Source of the DNA: an uncultured Prevotella sp. | Lineage (GTDB): Bacteria; Bacteroidota; Bacteroidia; Bacteroidales; Bacteroidaceae | Length of the DNA: 16,798 nucleotides | Assembly (NCBI GenBank): GCA_900551985.1 | Contig: URYG01000048.1 | Coordinates: 1-16,798 of the forward strand | Direction of reading: 5' to 3' | In this document: positions 1 to 6,197 of the stretch, one piece after another | How the letters are laid out: every line of letters starts with the position of its first letter | How positions within the stretch are numbered: position 1 is the first letter of the stretch | Program-made: the position numbers and the translations under genes | The notes under the pieces: model-generated | What the model saw: the letters and a program-made list of their open reading frames with translations, nothing else | Database searches by the model: none | What the model was told of the DNA's origin: nothing

Positions 1-1169
1 GGTTAGGATCCGAGTGGCAGGTGGTGGATGACATCCGCGAGCACATGCTCTACTTCCTGGAGAATCATGACGAACAGCGCATCGCCAGCGACTTCTTCTG
101 CGGCAGCGCCATGAAGGCGATTCCTGCGGCAGCCATGAGTCTCTTCTTCCAGAAGAATCCTTTCATGCTCTACAGCGGACAGGAGTTTGGCGAGAAGGGT
201 ATGGACAAGGAAGGATTCAGTGGCAGAGACGGTCGTACTACGATATTCGACTACTGGAGTCCGGAGACCCTGACCCATGCTTATCAAGACAGCGTAGGTG
301 AAACCTATACTGCAGAGCAGAAGTATCTGGCTGCTACCTATCGCCAGCTTCTCCGTCTTGCCAATGAGGAGAAGGCGCTTCGCGAGGGTGATACCTTCGA
401 CCTGATGTATGTGAATCCGGGTTCAGAGGGCTTCGATCCACGTACCAATTTTGCCTTCCTTCGCAAGAAGGATAATGAGGTGATGCTCATCGTGCTCAAC
501 TTTGCCCAGGAGGCTCGCCAGCTGCAGGTATGCATCCCTGGCCATGCTTTCGATTTCTTCCAGATCACGGAAGAGGAGGTTCTCGTAACCGAACTTTTCT
601 CGGGAGGCAAGAAGAAGGTAGAGCTGAAGAGGGATGGAGCGTTCCCGATATCAATGGATGCTAACGGAGTAAGAATCTATAAATTCAATGTCAAGATGGA
701 GGAAAGTGATATCATATTGAATGAGCATCATAAGGAGGAATTCCCTCCTGCTCATACGGCTGAGCATCTGCTCAACCAGTTGATGGTTCGCATGTTTGGC
801 TGTGAGCGCAGCCGCAATGCACATATTGAGCGCAAGAAGAGTAAGATGACCTTCGTAGTCGATCACAAGCCTACCCGCCAGGAGGAGAAGGAGATTGAGA
901 CGGAGATGAATCGCCTGATTGAGCTTGATATGCCTGTGACTTACGAGTTTGTGGATCGAGACCACATTCCTGCAGAGGTGAAGCTTGATCGTCTGCCGGA
1001 TGATGCCAGCGAGATGCTGCGTCTGGTTCGCATCGGCGATTACGATATCTGTCCATGCATTGGCAAGCACGTTCGCTCAACGGCTCAGATAGGCAAGTTT
1101 GTATTGCTCGGTACGAATTGGGATGAGCACGCTCACTCATTGCGTATCCGCTTCAAGATTGTTCAGTAA
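1..1169 (+). CDS. GH13 alpha-amylase-like protein (5' end cut off) fused in frame to an AlaX-like alanyl-tRNA editing domain
   Basis: The reading frame (codons from position 3) is open to the left edge, so the N-terminal part of the protein is outside the window. The first ~230 visible residues are the end of a GH13 barrel and its C-terminal beta domain. The block ENHDEQRIAS contains the conserved His-Asp pair of GH13 region IV, followed by GQEFGEKG and an FDYWSPE segment. From the ATG at 696-698 to the stop lie 157 residues of a different family, the tRNA_SAD/AlaX editing fold. It has both zinc-binding pairs, HTAEH (codons 753-767) and CIGKH (codons 1056-1070). Standalone AlaX-like proteins have about this length and start with a similar sequence, so the junction falls exactly where a separate gene would begin. 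No stop codon separates the parts. The amylase part would hydrolyse alpha-glucans; the second would deacylate mischarged tRNA-Ala. Internal initiation at 696 is possible, since the upstream stretch is A/T-rich. Family calls are firm; the biological meaning of the fusion is not. Confidence 0.85.
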   Translation, partial: LGSEWQVVDDIREHMLYFLENHDEQRIASDFFCGSAMKAIPAAAMSLFFQKNPFMLYSGQEFGEKGMDKEGFSGRDGRTTIFDYWSPETLTHAYQDSVGETYTAEQKYLAATYRQLLRLANEEKALREGDTFDLMYVNPGSEGFDPRTNFAFLRKKDNEVMLIVLNFAQEARQLQVCIPGHAFDFFQITEEEVLVTELFSGGKKKVELKRDGAFPISMDANGVRIYKFNVKMEESDIILNEHHKEEFPPAHTAEHLLNQLMVRMFGCERSRNAHIERKKSKMTFVVDHKPTRQEEKEIETEMNRLIELDMPVTYEFVDRDHIPAEVKLDRLPDDASEMLRLVRIGDYDICPCIGKHVRSTAQIGKFVLLGTNWDEHAHSLRIRFKIVQ

Positions 1170-1222
1170 CACTCCCAGAATTGTTCAGTAACATCCTCTG
1201 GATTGTTCTGAAACATCCCCAT
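1157..1222. repeat. Three tandem 22-bp repeats overlapping the stop codon of the amylase-AlaX gene
   Basis: Three consecutive 22-nt units lie at 1157-1178, 1179-1200 and 1201-1222. They share the core ATTGTTCAGTAACA (the third unit reads ATTGTTCTGAAACA) and a following C-rich end. The first unit contains the last codons and the TAA stop of the upstream gene. The array lies between the stop codon and the terminator hairpin. Read on the minus strand, the units give a repeating peptide of the type DVTEQF/DVSEQS, so they may be the tail of a decayed minus-strand gene or a short dispersed repeat. Confidence 0.8.
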
Positions 1223-1273
1223 AAAAGGCGTATGGTTGTTTTCGGGCAACTGTATGCCTTTTCTTTTGTCTTT
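1221..1273 (+). terminator. Intrinsic terminator after the amylase-AlaX gene (possibly bidirectional)
   Basis: A 12-bp stem pairs GGCGTATGGTTG (1227-1238) with CAACTGTATGCC (1247-1258), including three G-U pairs, around an 8-nt loop. A T-rich run starts at 1259. The minus-strand side has TTTTAT after the stem (plus 1221-1226), so the hairpin could also end transcripts from the minus-strand promoter at 1343-1374. Confidence 0.75.
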
Positions 1274-1342
1274 CCTGCTCCCTTTGTTCTTCTGCCTGCT
1301 CTTCTTTTTTAGCTTTCCTCTCCTGATGACTGATGACGGGTG

Positions 1343-1374
1343 CAAAGATACGTCAAAATTTCGATACCGCCAAA
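1343..1374 (-). promoter_or_regulatory. Bacteroidales-type promoter on the minus strand with no recognised gene downstream
   Basis: On the minus strand the -7 element TATCTTTG covers 1350 to 1343 and a -33 TTTG covers 1374 to 1371, with 20 nt between. This is an essentially perfect match to the Bacteroidales consensus. Transcription would start near 1336 and run toward the 22-bp repeats. No ATG-started gene follows. One minus frame is open from about 1351 to 1185 and is very rich in Glu, Lys, Arg and Gln, but no start codon was found in it, so it may be a gene remnant or a small non-coding transcript. A GTGTTAA/TTAACAC inverted repeat lies upstream at 1390-1409. Confidence 0.55.
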
Positions 1375-1687
1375 AACACCTGCAGAGTTGTGTTAAACGC
1401 CGTTAACACTTTGGGAGAGCTTGGTTAAAGAACTCAACTCATAGCTTTCGGCACAGGAAAACATAGTTTCTCGGGTAAGAACTCATATAGCTTGTAATGT
1501 CAGCTCATCGTGTATGGCTGAACTCGTCTTTGTCTTGCATGGAAATCAGTAATCACTTTGCAGAAAAATAGCAGACAAGTTGATGGGGTTCATAAAATGA
1601 AGGTCACCACACTAGTTTCCTCCTGCCATTTTCCAGAAGAAAACTAGAAAGATAGAAAAGAATCTCCTCAGTCTCTTTTCTTTTTAT

Positions 1688-1695
1688 TATTTTTG
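1688..1695 (+). promoter_or_regulatory. Possible plus-strand -7 element facing the inverted-repeat-bracketed gene
   Basis: TATTTTTG followed by C matches the -7 consensus TAnnTTTG. No good TTTG is present 19-21 nt upstream, so the promoter is only half supported. It points at the left arm of the 30-bp inverted repeat. In the present orientation it would read antisense through the YbjQ gene; in the inverted orientation it would read the gene in sense, with about 150 nt of leader. Confidence 0.35.
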
Positions 1696-1745
1696 CAATC
1701 ATAAATATCAGTATGTTGAAGATAAAAGCTGATATAAGGGTTAAA

Positions 1746-1761
1746 TATCATTATAATGATA
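1746..1761. promoter_or_regulatory. Perfect 16-bp palindrome, possible operator
   Basis: TATCATTATAATGATA is identical to its reverse complement. It lies between the possible plus-strand promoter (1688-1695) and the left arm of the inverted repeat. Its A/T-rich ATCATTATAATGAT form is reminiscent of metalloregulator (Fur-type) boxes, but this is only a resemblance, and no regulator gene is in the window. Confidence 0.35.
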
Positions 1762-1828
1762 GATAAATAAAAGAGTGATTATGGCAGATTGATGCAACAG
1801 GGGCGGTAACTCGATTTTTTAGATAGTT

Positions 1829-1858
1829 AAGAAAGGAAAAGATTATGATTTTAAGTAC
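1829..1858 (+). repeat. Left arm of a perfect 30-bp inverted repeat around the ybjQ-family gene
   Basis: These 30 nt are the exact reverse complement of 2163-2192. The arm carries a purine-rich leader (AAGAAAGGAAAAGATT), an ATG at 1845-1847 and the next 11 nt (ATTTTAAGTAC). It directly abuts the stop codon of the minus-strand gene (TAA at 1861-1859). Identity stops sharply on both sides. The arm is therefore a second, oppositely oriented copy of the gene's own translation start, ready to head the same reading frame if the 304-bp interior (1859-2162) were inverted. Confidence 0.95.
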
Positions 1859-2176
1859 TTAGATAATCACCGCCGTTCCACTGCACGTTACCATCAGCAT
1901 GGAGCCGCTTTTTCCTACGGTCTCGTAATCCAGGTCGATGCCTACGATGGCGTTGCAGCCCAGGGATGCGGCACGGTCGGCCATCTCTCTGAGGGCTGTA
2001 TCCTTGGCTTCGCGGAGGGTGCTTTCGTAAGAACCGCTTCTGCCGCCGATTACATCACGAACACTGGCAAAGAAATCCTTCACAAAGTTGGTACCGATGA
2101 TGGTTTCGCCAGTCACTACGCCACGATATTCACGGATAGGGTGGCCTTCTATGGTTGGGGTTGTACTTAAAATCAT
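1859..2176 (-). CDS. ybjQ: YbjQ / UPF0145 family protein (putative heavy-metal-binding domain, PF01906)
   Basis: A 105-residue protein, full length for the family. It opens with MILSTTPTIEGHPI and has the typical EYRGVVTGE stretch, the segment DFFASVRDVIGGRSGSYE, a LGCNAIVGIDLDYETVG core and a C-terminal MLMVTCSGTAV strand. The family is cytoplasmic and known mainly from oligomeric structures; its function is unproven, and the metal-binding label is putative. The start at 2176 is preceded by AAAGGAAAAGATT. The gene lies between the arms of a perfect 30-bp inverted repeat. The right arm contains the start codon and first codons and the left arm begins immediately after the stop codon, so inversion would leave the protein sequence unchanged and only swap which flanking promoter reads it. 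A minus-strand promoter candidate lies at 2259-2287. Function unknown, family assignment firm. Confidence 0.9.
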   Translation of the reverse strand: MILSTTPTIEGHPIREYRGVVTGETIIGTNFVKDFFASVRDVIGGRSGSYESTLREAKDTALREMADRAASLGCNAIVGIDLDYETVGKSGSMLMVTCSGTAVII

Positions 2177-2192
2177 AATCTTTTCCTTTCTT
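2163..2192 (-). repeat. Right arm of the 30-bp inverted repeat, containing the active start of the ybjQ-family gene
   Basis: The exact reverse complement of 1829-1858. On the minus strand it supplies the leader, the ATG at 2176-2174 and codons 2-4 plus two bases of codon 5 (ATG ATT TTA AGT AC). Arm length (30 bp) and separation (304 bp) are in the range seen for invertible DNA segments of Bacteroidales. No recombinase is encoded in the window, so any inversion would need one in trans. Confidence 0.95.
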
Positions 2193-2246
2193 TTTGTGTT
2201 ATTATCAATGTTATTTATAGCTTAGACGATAAAAGATTGCAAAAGG

Positions 2247-2279
2247 TTGCAGAAAATCCAAAAATATTTGTTACTTTTG
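2247..2279 (+). promoter_or_regulatory. Promoter of the S9 peptidase gene
   Basis: The -7 element TACTTTTG lies at 2272-2279 and a -33-like TTG at 2247-2249, 22 nt apart, slightly longer than usual. The start codon at 2308 follows with a short A/T-rich leader. It overlaps a divergent minus-strand promoter. Confidence 0.6.
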
Positions 2280-2287
2280 CATCGAAA
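2259..2287 (-). promoter_or_regulatory. Probable minus-strand promoter for the ybjQ-family gene in its present orientation
   Basis: On the minus strand TATTTTTG covers 2266 to 2259, and a partial -33 (TTTCG) lies around 2287-2283 with 16-17 nt between. Only the -7 element is convincing. It sits 5 bp from the plus-strand -7 element of the peptidase gene, so the two promoters overlap back to back. The leader to the ATG at 2176 would be about 75 nt. Confidence 0.45.
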
Positions 2288-2307
2288 GTTTAATATTTAT
2301 AGGTTAT

Positions 2308-4395
2308 ATGAACAAGAGATTGATGTTTTCGGCAGCACTCGTGATGGTGCTGCTTTCGGCAAACGCTCAGAAAAGGGCGTTTACCATCGAGGATTTGTAC
2401 AAGGTGAAGGGCGTATATTCTGTGAGCCTTTCGCCAGATGGTAAGACTATCTGCTATACCTCCAGCTCTTCCGACCTGAAGAACCAGAAGTCTAGCTCCG
2501 ACATCTACATCATGAATGCAGATGGCTCTCATGCCAAGGCTTTTACCGAGGATGGCAAAAGCAGTTCTGCCGTGTGGAGTAAGGATGGAAAGAGTATCTT
2601 CTTTACCAAATATGAGAAGGGGACGGCTCAGATCTATCGCATGAATCTGGCTACCTGCGAGGCTGAACAAGTAACTGATTATGAGCTTGGTATAGATAAT
2701 CCGGTTATCTCTCCCGATGAGCGATACATCGCCTTTACAGCCGAGGTGTATCCCGACCTGGGGGCTGATGCAAAGGCCAACATTGCCCGGATGGAGAAGA
2801 AGGACAAGGGACCTGTGCAGGCGCATATTGCCGATAAGTTGCTCTATCGTCATTGGACGAGCTATAGTGATGGCAGATGCAGTCATCTCATCCTTTTCGA
2901 TGCACAGACGAAGACTTATAGGGATCTGACTCCGGGCAATTATTCACTGATATTCATGGCCGGTGGCGGAATCGCCTATGATTTTTCTCCAGACAGCAAG
3001 GAAATCTGTTTCGTCTCCAACCACGATGAGCATCAGGAGGCTAGCACCAATGCCGACCTGTGGACGGTTTCTGTGAATGGGGGTGAGCCAGTCTGCATCA
3101 CAAAGGAAAACAAGGCTTGGGATGGTACTCCAACCTATTCGCCCGACGGCAAGTATATCGCTTACCGTTTGCAGCAGGTGCCTGGCTATGAGTCTGATCG
3201 CTTCCGTCTTGCCATCTACGACCGTGCTGCAAAGAAATCTATCATCTTGACAGAGAAGTTTGACAACTGGGTGGATGATTATAAATGGGCTCCAGACAGC
3301 AAGAGCATTTTCTTCCTGGGTGAGGTGCAAGGCGCACAGCCACTCTACAAGCTCGATATAGCCAGAAAGACCATCTCGCCAGTAGTGACAGGCAAGGCTA
3401 TCTCTGAGTTTGATTTCGACAATAAGGGTATGGTATATTATACTTACAGTACGACAGGCAAGCCATCGGCTCTGTATCGTCAGCAGATGAAGAGGTGGAA
3501 TGGAACTCCTGTGGCTAGCGGCAAGGAGCAGCAGATAACCTTCCTCAACCAGAAATTGGAGGATGAGGTGGATATCCGTCCATCTGAGAGTATCTGGGTG
3601 GATGGCGCTGGCGGCGACAAGGTTCAGGTATTTATCGTGAAGCCACACAACTTTGATGCCAGCAAGAAGTATCCGCTTATCATCAATGTGCATGGCGGAC
3701 CACAGATGCAGTGGATGAATTCCTTCCGTGGCGACTGGCAGGTTTATCCTGCTGCCGGTTATGTGGTGGCTTATCCTAATCCTCATGGTTCTACAGGATA
3801 TGGCCAGGCCTTTACACGTGCCATTTCCGGTGACTGGGGCGGAAAGGTATTTGAGGATGTGATGAAGGTTACCGATAAGCTGGCAACCCTGGAATATGTT
3901 GACTCCACCAGGATGGGAGCGATGGGATGGTCGTATGGCGGCTACATGATGAACTGGCTGCAGGGCCATACCAAGCGATTCAAGTGTCTGGCTTCCATGA
4001 TGGGCGTGTATGACTTGCGTTCTATGTGGGGCAGTACCGAGGAAGTATGGTTCCCTAACTTTGAGCTGGAGGGACAGCCTTACAATTCCGATCTCTACGA
4101 GAAGTGGTCGCCATCCTCATACATCAAGAACTTCTCTACGCCAACCCTCGTGATGACGGGCGAGCTGGACTATCGTGTACCTTATACACAGAGCTTGCAG
4201 TATTTCACGGCATTGCAGACCCTGAACATTCCTTCTCGACTGATAGTCTTGAAGTATGATGGTCACTGGCCAAGCAACCTGAAGTCGATGCCGCTCTATT
4301 ACAATGCGCACCTCGACTGGTTCCATCGTTATCTCGGCGGCGCTCCTGCACCTTGGGACACAGAGAAAATGGTGAATAATGAGATAGAGTACTAA
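2308..4395 (+). CDS. Secreted S9-family serine peptidase (prolyl oligopeptidase type, DPP5-like)
   Basis: A 695-residue protein. Residues 1-21 (MNKRLMFSAALVMVLLSANAQ) are a signal peptide, so it acts in the periplasm or outside. The N-terminal half is a beta-propeller built of PD40/WD40-like repeats with recurring SPDGK/APDSK motifs (SLSPDGKTICYT, WSKDGKSIFF, ISPDERYIAF, FSPDSKEICF, YSPDGKYIAY, WAPDSKSIFF). The C-terminal third is an alpha/beta-hydrolase. HGGPQMQW forms the oxyanion region, GWSYGGYM holds the nucleophile Ser542, GELDYRVP the acid Asp621, and DGHWP the catalytic His653. All three catalytic residues are intact. Length and motifs fit DPP5/acylaminoacyl-peptidase-like enzymes, which release dipeptides from the N-termini of peptides for amino-acid nutrition. 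It has its own promoter and ends in a terminator shared with the convergent rng gene. The family is certain; the exact specificity is inferred. Confidence 0.92.
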   Translation: MNKRLMFSAALVMVLLSANAQKRAFTIEDLYKVKGVYSVSLSPDGKTICYTSSSSDLKNQKSSSDIYIMNADGSHAKAFTEDGKSSSAVWSKDGKSIFFTKYEKGTAQIYRMNLATCEAEQVTDYELGIDNPVISPDERYIAFTAEVYPDLGADAKANIARMEKKDKGPVQAHIADKLLYRHWTSYSDGRCSHLILFDAQTKTYRDLTPGNYSLIFMAGGGIAYDFSPDSKEICFVSNHDEHQEASTNADLWTVSVNGGEPVCITKENKAWDGTPTYSPDGKYIAYRLQQVPGYESDRFRLAIYDRAAKKSIILTEKFDNWVDDYKWAPDSKSIFFLGEVQGAQPLYKLDIARKTISPVVTGKAISEFDFDNKGMVYYTYSTTGKPSALYRQQMKRWNGTPVASGKEQQITFLNQKLEDEVDIRPSESIWVDGAGGDKVQVFIVKPHNFDASKKYPLIINVHGGPQMQWMNSFRGDWQVYPAAGYVVAYPNPHGSTGYGQAFTRAISGDWGGKVFEDVMKVTDKLATLEYVDSTRMGAMGWSYGGYMMNWLQGHTKRFKCLASMMGVYDLRSMWGSTEEVWFPNFELEGQPYNSDLYEKWSPSSYIKNFSTPTLVMTGELDYRVPYTQSLQYFTALQTLNIPSRLIVLKYDGHWPSNLKSMPLYYNAHLDWFHRYLGGAPAPWDTEKMVNNEIEY

Positions 4396-4433
4396 AATGC
4401 CTTATATATAATAAAGTGTAGAAAACCCAAAAT

Positions 4434-4478
4434 AAAAAAGCTCCATTCGCATCAGAAATGGCGAATGGAGCTTTTTTT
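4434..4478. terminator. Bidirectional terminator between convergent S9 peptidase and rng genes
   Basis: A perfect 17-bp stem pairs 4434-4450 (six As, then GCTCCATTCGC) with 4461-4477 (GCGAATGGAGC, then Ts) around a 10-nt loop. The A-run on the left and T-run on the right give a U-tract in both directions, serving both convergent genes. Confidence 0.92.
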
Positions 4479-4493
4479 CTAAGAATTAAAAAC

Positions 4494-6065
4494 TTACTTT
4501 GTTTCCTGTTCTTCCTGCATATCCAGATACTGGTTGTCCTTGTCGTAGAATTCATACTGGAGGAACGCCAGTTTCTGGGATGGAATTACATTGAAGCCGA
4601 AACCATACTTAAACTGCCATTTGCGCTTCAGGGAAATGAAGCCCTTGTTGATGAAGGCAGCTACGTAAGGATTCACATACAAAGTGAATTTCTTGACGCC
4701 GATCTTGTTGACTAGGCGGTCGATTTTTCTTTCCAACTGGTCGGTGAAAAGGATGCTCGATTTGATCTTGCCCGAACCGAAGCAGGTAGGGCAGGTTTCC
4801 TCTACGTTTACGTCCATGGCTGGGCGTACACGCTGGCGGGTAATCTGCATCAGTCCGAACTTGCTCAGTGGCAGGATGTTGTGCTTGGCACGGTCCTTCT
4901 GCATGTTCTTGCACATGCGCTCATAGAGCAGCTGTCGGTCTTCGGCAAGATTCATGTCGATGAAGTCCACCACAATGATTCCTCCCATATCACGGAGTCG
5001 CAACTGTCTGGCCAATTCATCGGCAGCGCCGAGGTTTACATCGAGAGCATTCGCTTCCTGACCTTTCTCACGAGTACGGTTGCCGCTGTTTACATCTACC
5101 ACATGCAGGGCTTCGGTATGCTCGATGATGAGATACGCACCATGCTTGTAGTTGACAACTCTTCCAAAACCAGCTTTGATCTGCTTGGTGATGCTGAAGT
5201 TGTCGAAGATAGGCACCTTACCGGTGTAGAGCTTGACTATGCCCGCCTTTTCAGGGGCTATTAGAGAAACATAGTCCTTCACCTCGTTCATCACACCTTC
5301 ATCGTTGACGAAGATGTTCTCGTAAGATGGGTTAAACAAGTCACGCAGGAGAGCGACGGCTCTTCCGGTCTCCTCGAAAGCGAGTTGCGGGCGCTGCTGG
5401 GTCTTCTGCACCTTGGCGATAGCATCCTCCCATCGCTTCACCAGGACTTTCAGCTCAGCATCGAGCTCAGCGACTCTCTTTCCCTCAGCCACTGTGCGGA
5501 CAATAACACCGCAATTCTTTGGCTTTACGCTGTGAATGAGTTGTTTGAGTCGGGAGCGTTCTTCACCGCTTTTGATTTTCGACGAGACAGAAACTTTATC
5601 ACCGAATGGCATGAGTACCAGGTATCGTCCTGCGAATGAGATTTCGCCTGTAAGACGAGGACCCTTGGTAGAGATTGGTTCCTTTACGATTTGTACCAGC
5701 ACTTCCTGTCCCACTTTCAGGACATTCTGGATGCTGCCGTCCTTTTCCAGTTCAGGCAGTTTGCTGGCTTTAGAGAATGGGAAAAGTTTCTTTCTGTCGC
5801 TCTGTACTTGTTTAAGGTACTTCTGGTAGGAATTAAAATGACTTCCCAGGTCAAGATAATGAAGAAAGGCGTCGCGTTCATAACCTACATCCACGAAGCA
5901 TGCGTTAAGTCCCGGCATGAGTTTCTTAACCTTTGCGATGTAGATGTTTCCCACAGAGAACGAAGCTTCACGAGGTTCATTCTGGTATTCCACCAGCTGC
6001 TTATCCTCCATGAGAGCGATAGAAATGTCCTTCTGCTGGACGTCAATTACAACTTCGCTTGTCAT
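4494..6065 (-). CDS. rng: Ribonuclease E/G family endoribonuclease
   Basis: 523 residues from the ATG at 6065, which begins MTSEVVIDVQ as family members do. A TTG three codons further upstream is open but less likely. The S1 RNA-binding domain occupies roughly residues 37-125 (GNIYIAKVKKLMPGLNACFVDVG). The catalytic DNase-I-like domain carries the metal-binding aspartates in VVDVNSG (Asp324) and IVVDFIDM (Asp367). The zinc-link follows as CPTC (Cys425, Cys428). The length matches RNase G/CafA rather than full RNase E, as there is no long disordered scaffold tail. It is expected to start mRNA decay and process 16S/5S rRNA by 5'-end-dependent cleavage in A/U-rich single strands. Upstream on the same strand are the 29-aa ribosomal-type protein and the HU-like gene, separated from rng by hairpins. 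No clear own promoter was found, so readthrough from 6667-6697 is plausible. Confidence 0.95.
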   Translation of the reverse strand: MTSEVVIDVQQKDISIALMEDKQLVEYQNEPREASFSVGNIYIAKVKKLMPGLNACFVDVGYERDAFLHYLDLGSHFNSYQKYLKQVQSDRKKLFPFSKASKLPELEKDGSIQNVLKVGQEVLVQIVKEPISTKGPRLTGEISFAGRYLVLMPFGDKVSVSSKIKSGEERSRLKQLIHSVKPKNCGVIVRTVAEGKRVAELDAELKVLVKRWEDAIAKVQKTQQRPQLAFEETGRAVALLRDLFNPSYENIFVNDEGVMNEVKDYVSLIAPEKAGIVKLYTGKVPIFDNFSITKQIKAGFGRVVNYKHGAYLIIEHTEALHVVDVNSGNRTREKGQEANALDVNLGAADELARQLRLRDMGGIIVVDFIDMNLAEDRQLLYERMCKNMQKDRAKHNILPLSKFGLMQITRQRVRPAMDVNVEETCPTCFGSGKIKSSILFTDQLERKIDRLVNKIGVKKFTLYVNPYVAAFINKGFISLKRKWQFKYGFGFNVIPSQKLAFLQYEFYDKDNQYLDMQEEQETK

Positions 6066-6110
6066 ACTCTTCAATAATCTTTTTACTTAAAGTTACTAAT
6101 AACACTTTAC

Positions 6111-6150
6111 AAAAAGGGGCATGCCTATCCATGTTGATATGACACGCCCC
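6111..6150 (-). terminator. Terminator-like hairpin between the 29-aa gene and rng
   Basis: On the minus strand GGGGCGTG (plus 6143-6150) pairs with CATGCCCC (plus 6116-6123), 8 bp including one G-U, around a 19-nt loop. TTTTTG follows. A second hairpin lies just before it in the transcript (CTCAGTC/GACTGAG, plus 6151-6173). The pair would end or attenuate the HU/29-aa transcript ahead of rng. Confidence 0.6.
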
Positions 6151-6197
6151 CTCAGTCTGTGGAACCGACTGAGAGCAATTTCAGCTTCTAGAAAAGC

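Larger units (their letters stand above)
1274..1828. other. Intergenic stretch of about 550 bp without a convincing gene
   Basis: No frame on either strand gives a recognisable protein. It holds the minus-strand promoter at 1343-1374; a short inverted repeat GTGTTAA/TTAACAC at 1390-1409; a hairpin with arms CTAGTTT (1612-1618) and AAACTAG (1641-1647); a small hairpin AGAAAAGA/TCTTTTCT (1654-1661 and 1674-1681) followed by Ts; a possible plus-strand -7 element at 1688-1695; and a perfect 16-bp palindrome at 1746-1761. Between about 1410 and 1610 I see nothing. Confidence 0.6.

Noticed and set aside
1157..1222. CRISPR array from the three 22-bp repeats
   Set aside because: The units are contiguous with no spacers, are imperfect and have no cas genes nearby.
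1612..1647. Structured RNA from the CTAGTTT/AAACTAG hairpin
   Set aside because: Only seven base pairs are secure, with no promoter or conserved motif near it; chance cannot be excluded.
1829..2192. Reading the 30-bp inverted repeat as a transcription terminator or hairpin
   Set aside because: The arms are 304 bp apart with a full gene between them, far too distant for a terminator, and neither arm has internal symmetry.
2944..3969. 341-codon open frame on the minus strand
   Set aside because: It lies wholly antisense to the S9 peptidase, whose signal peptide, propeller repeats and catalytic triad are intact; the antisense translation has no recognisable family.
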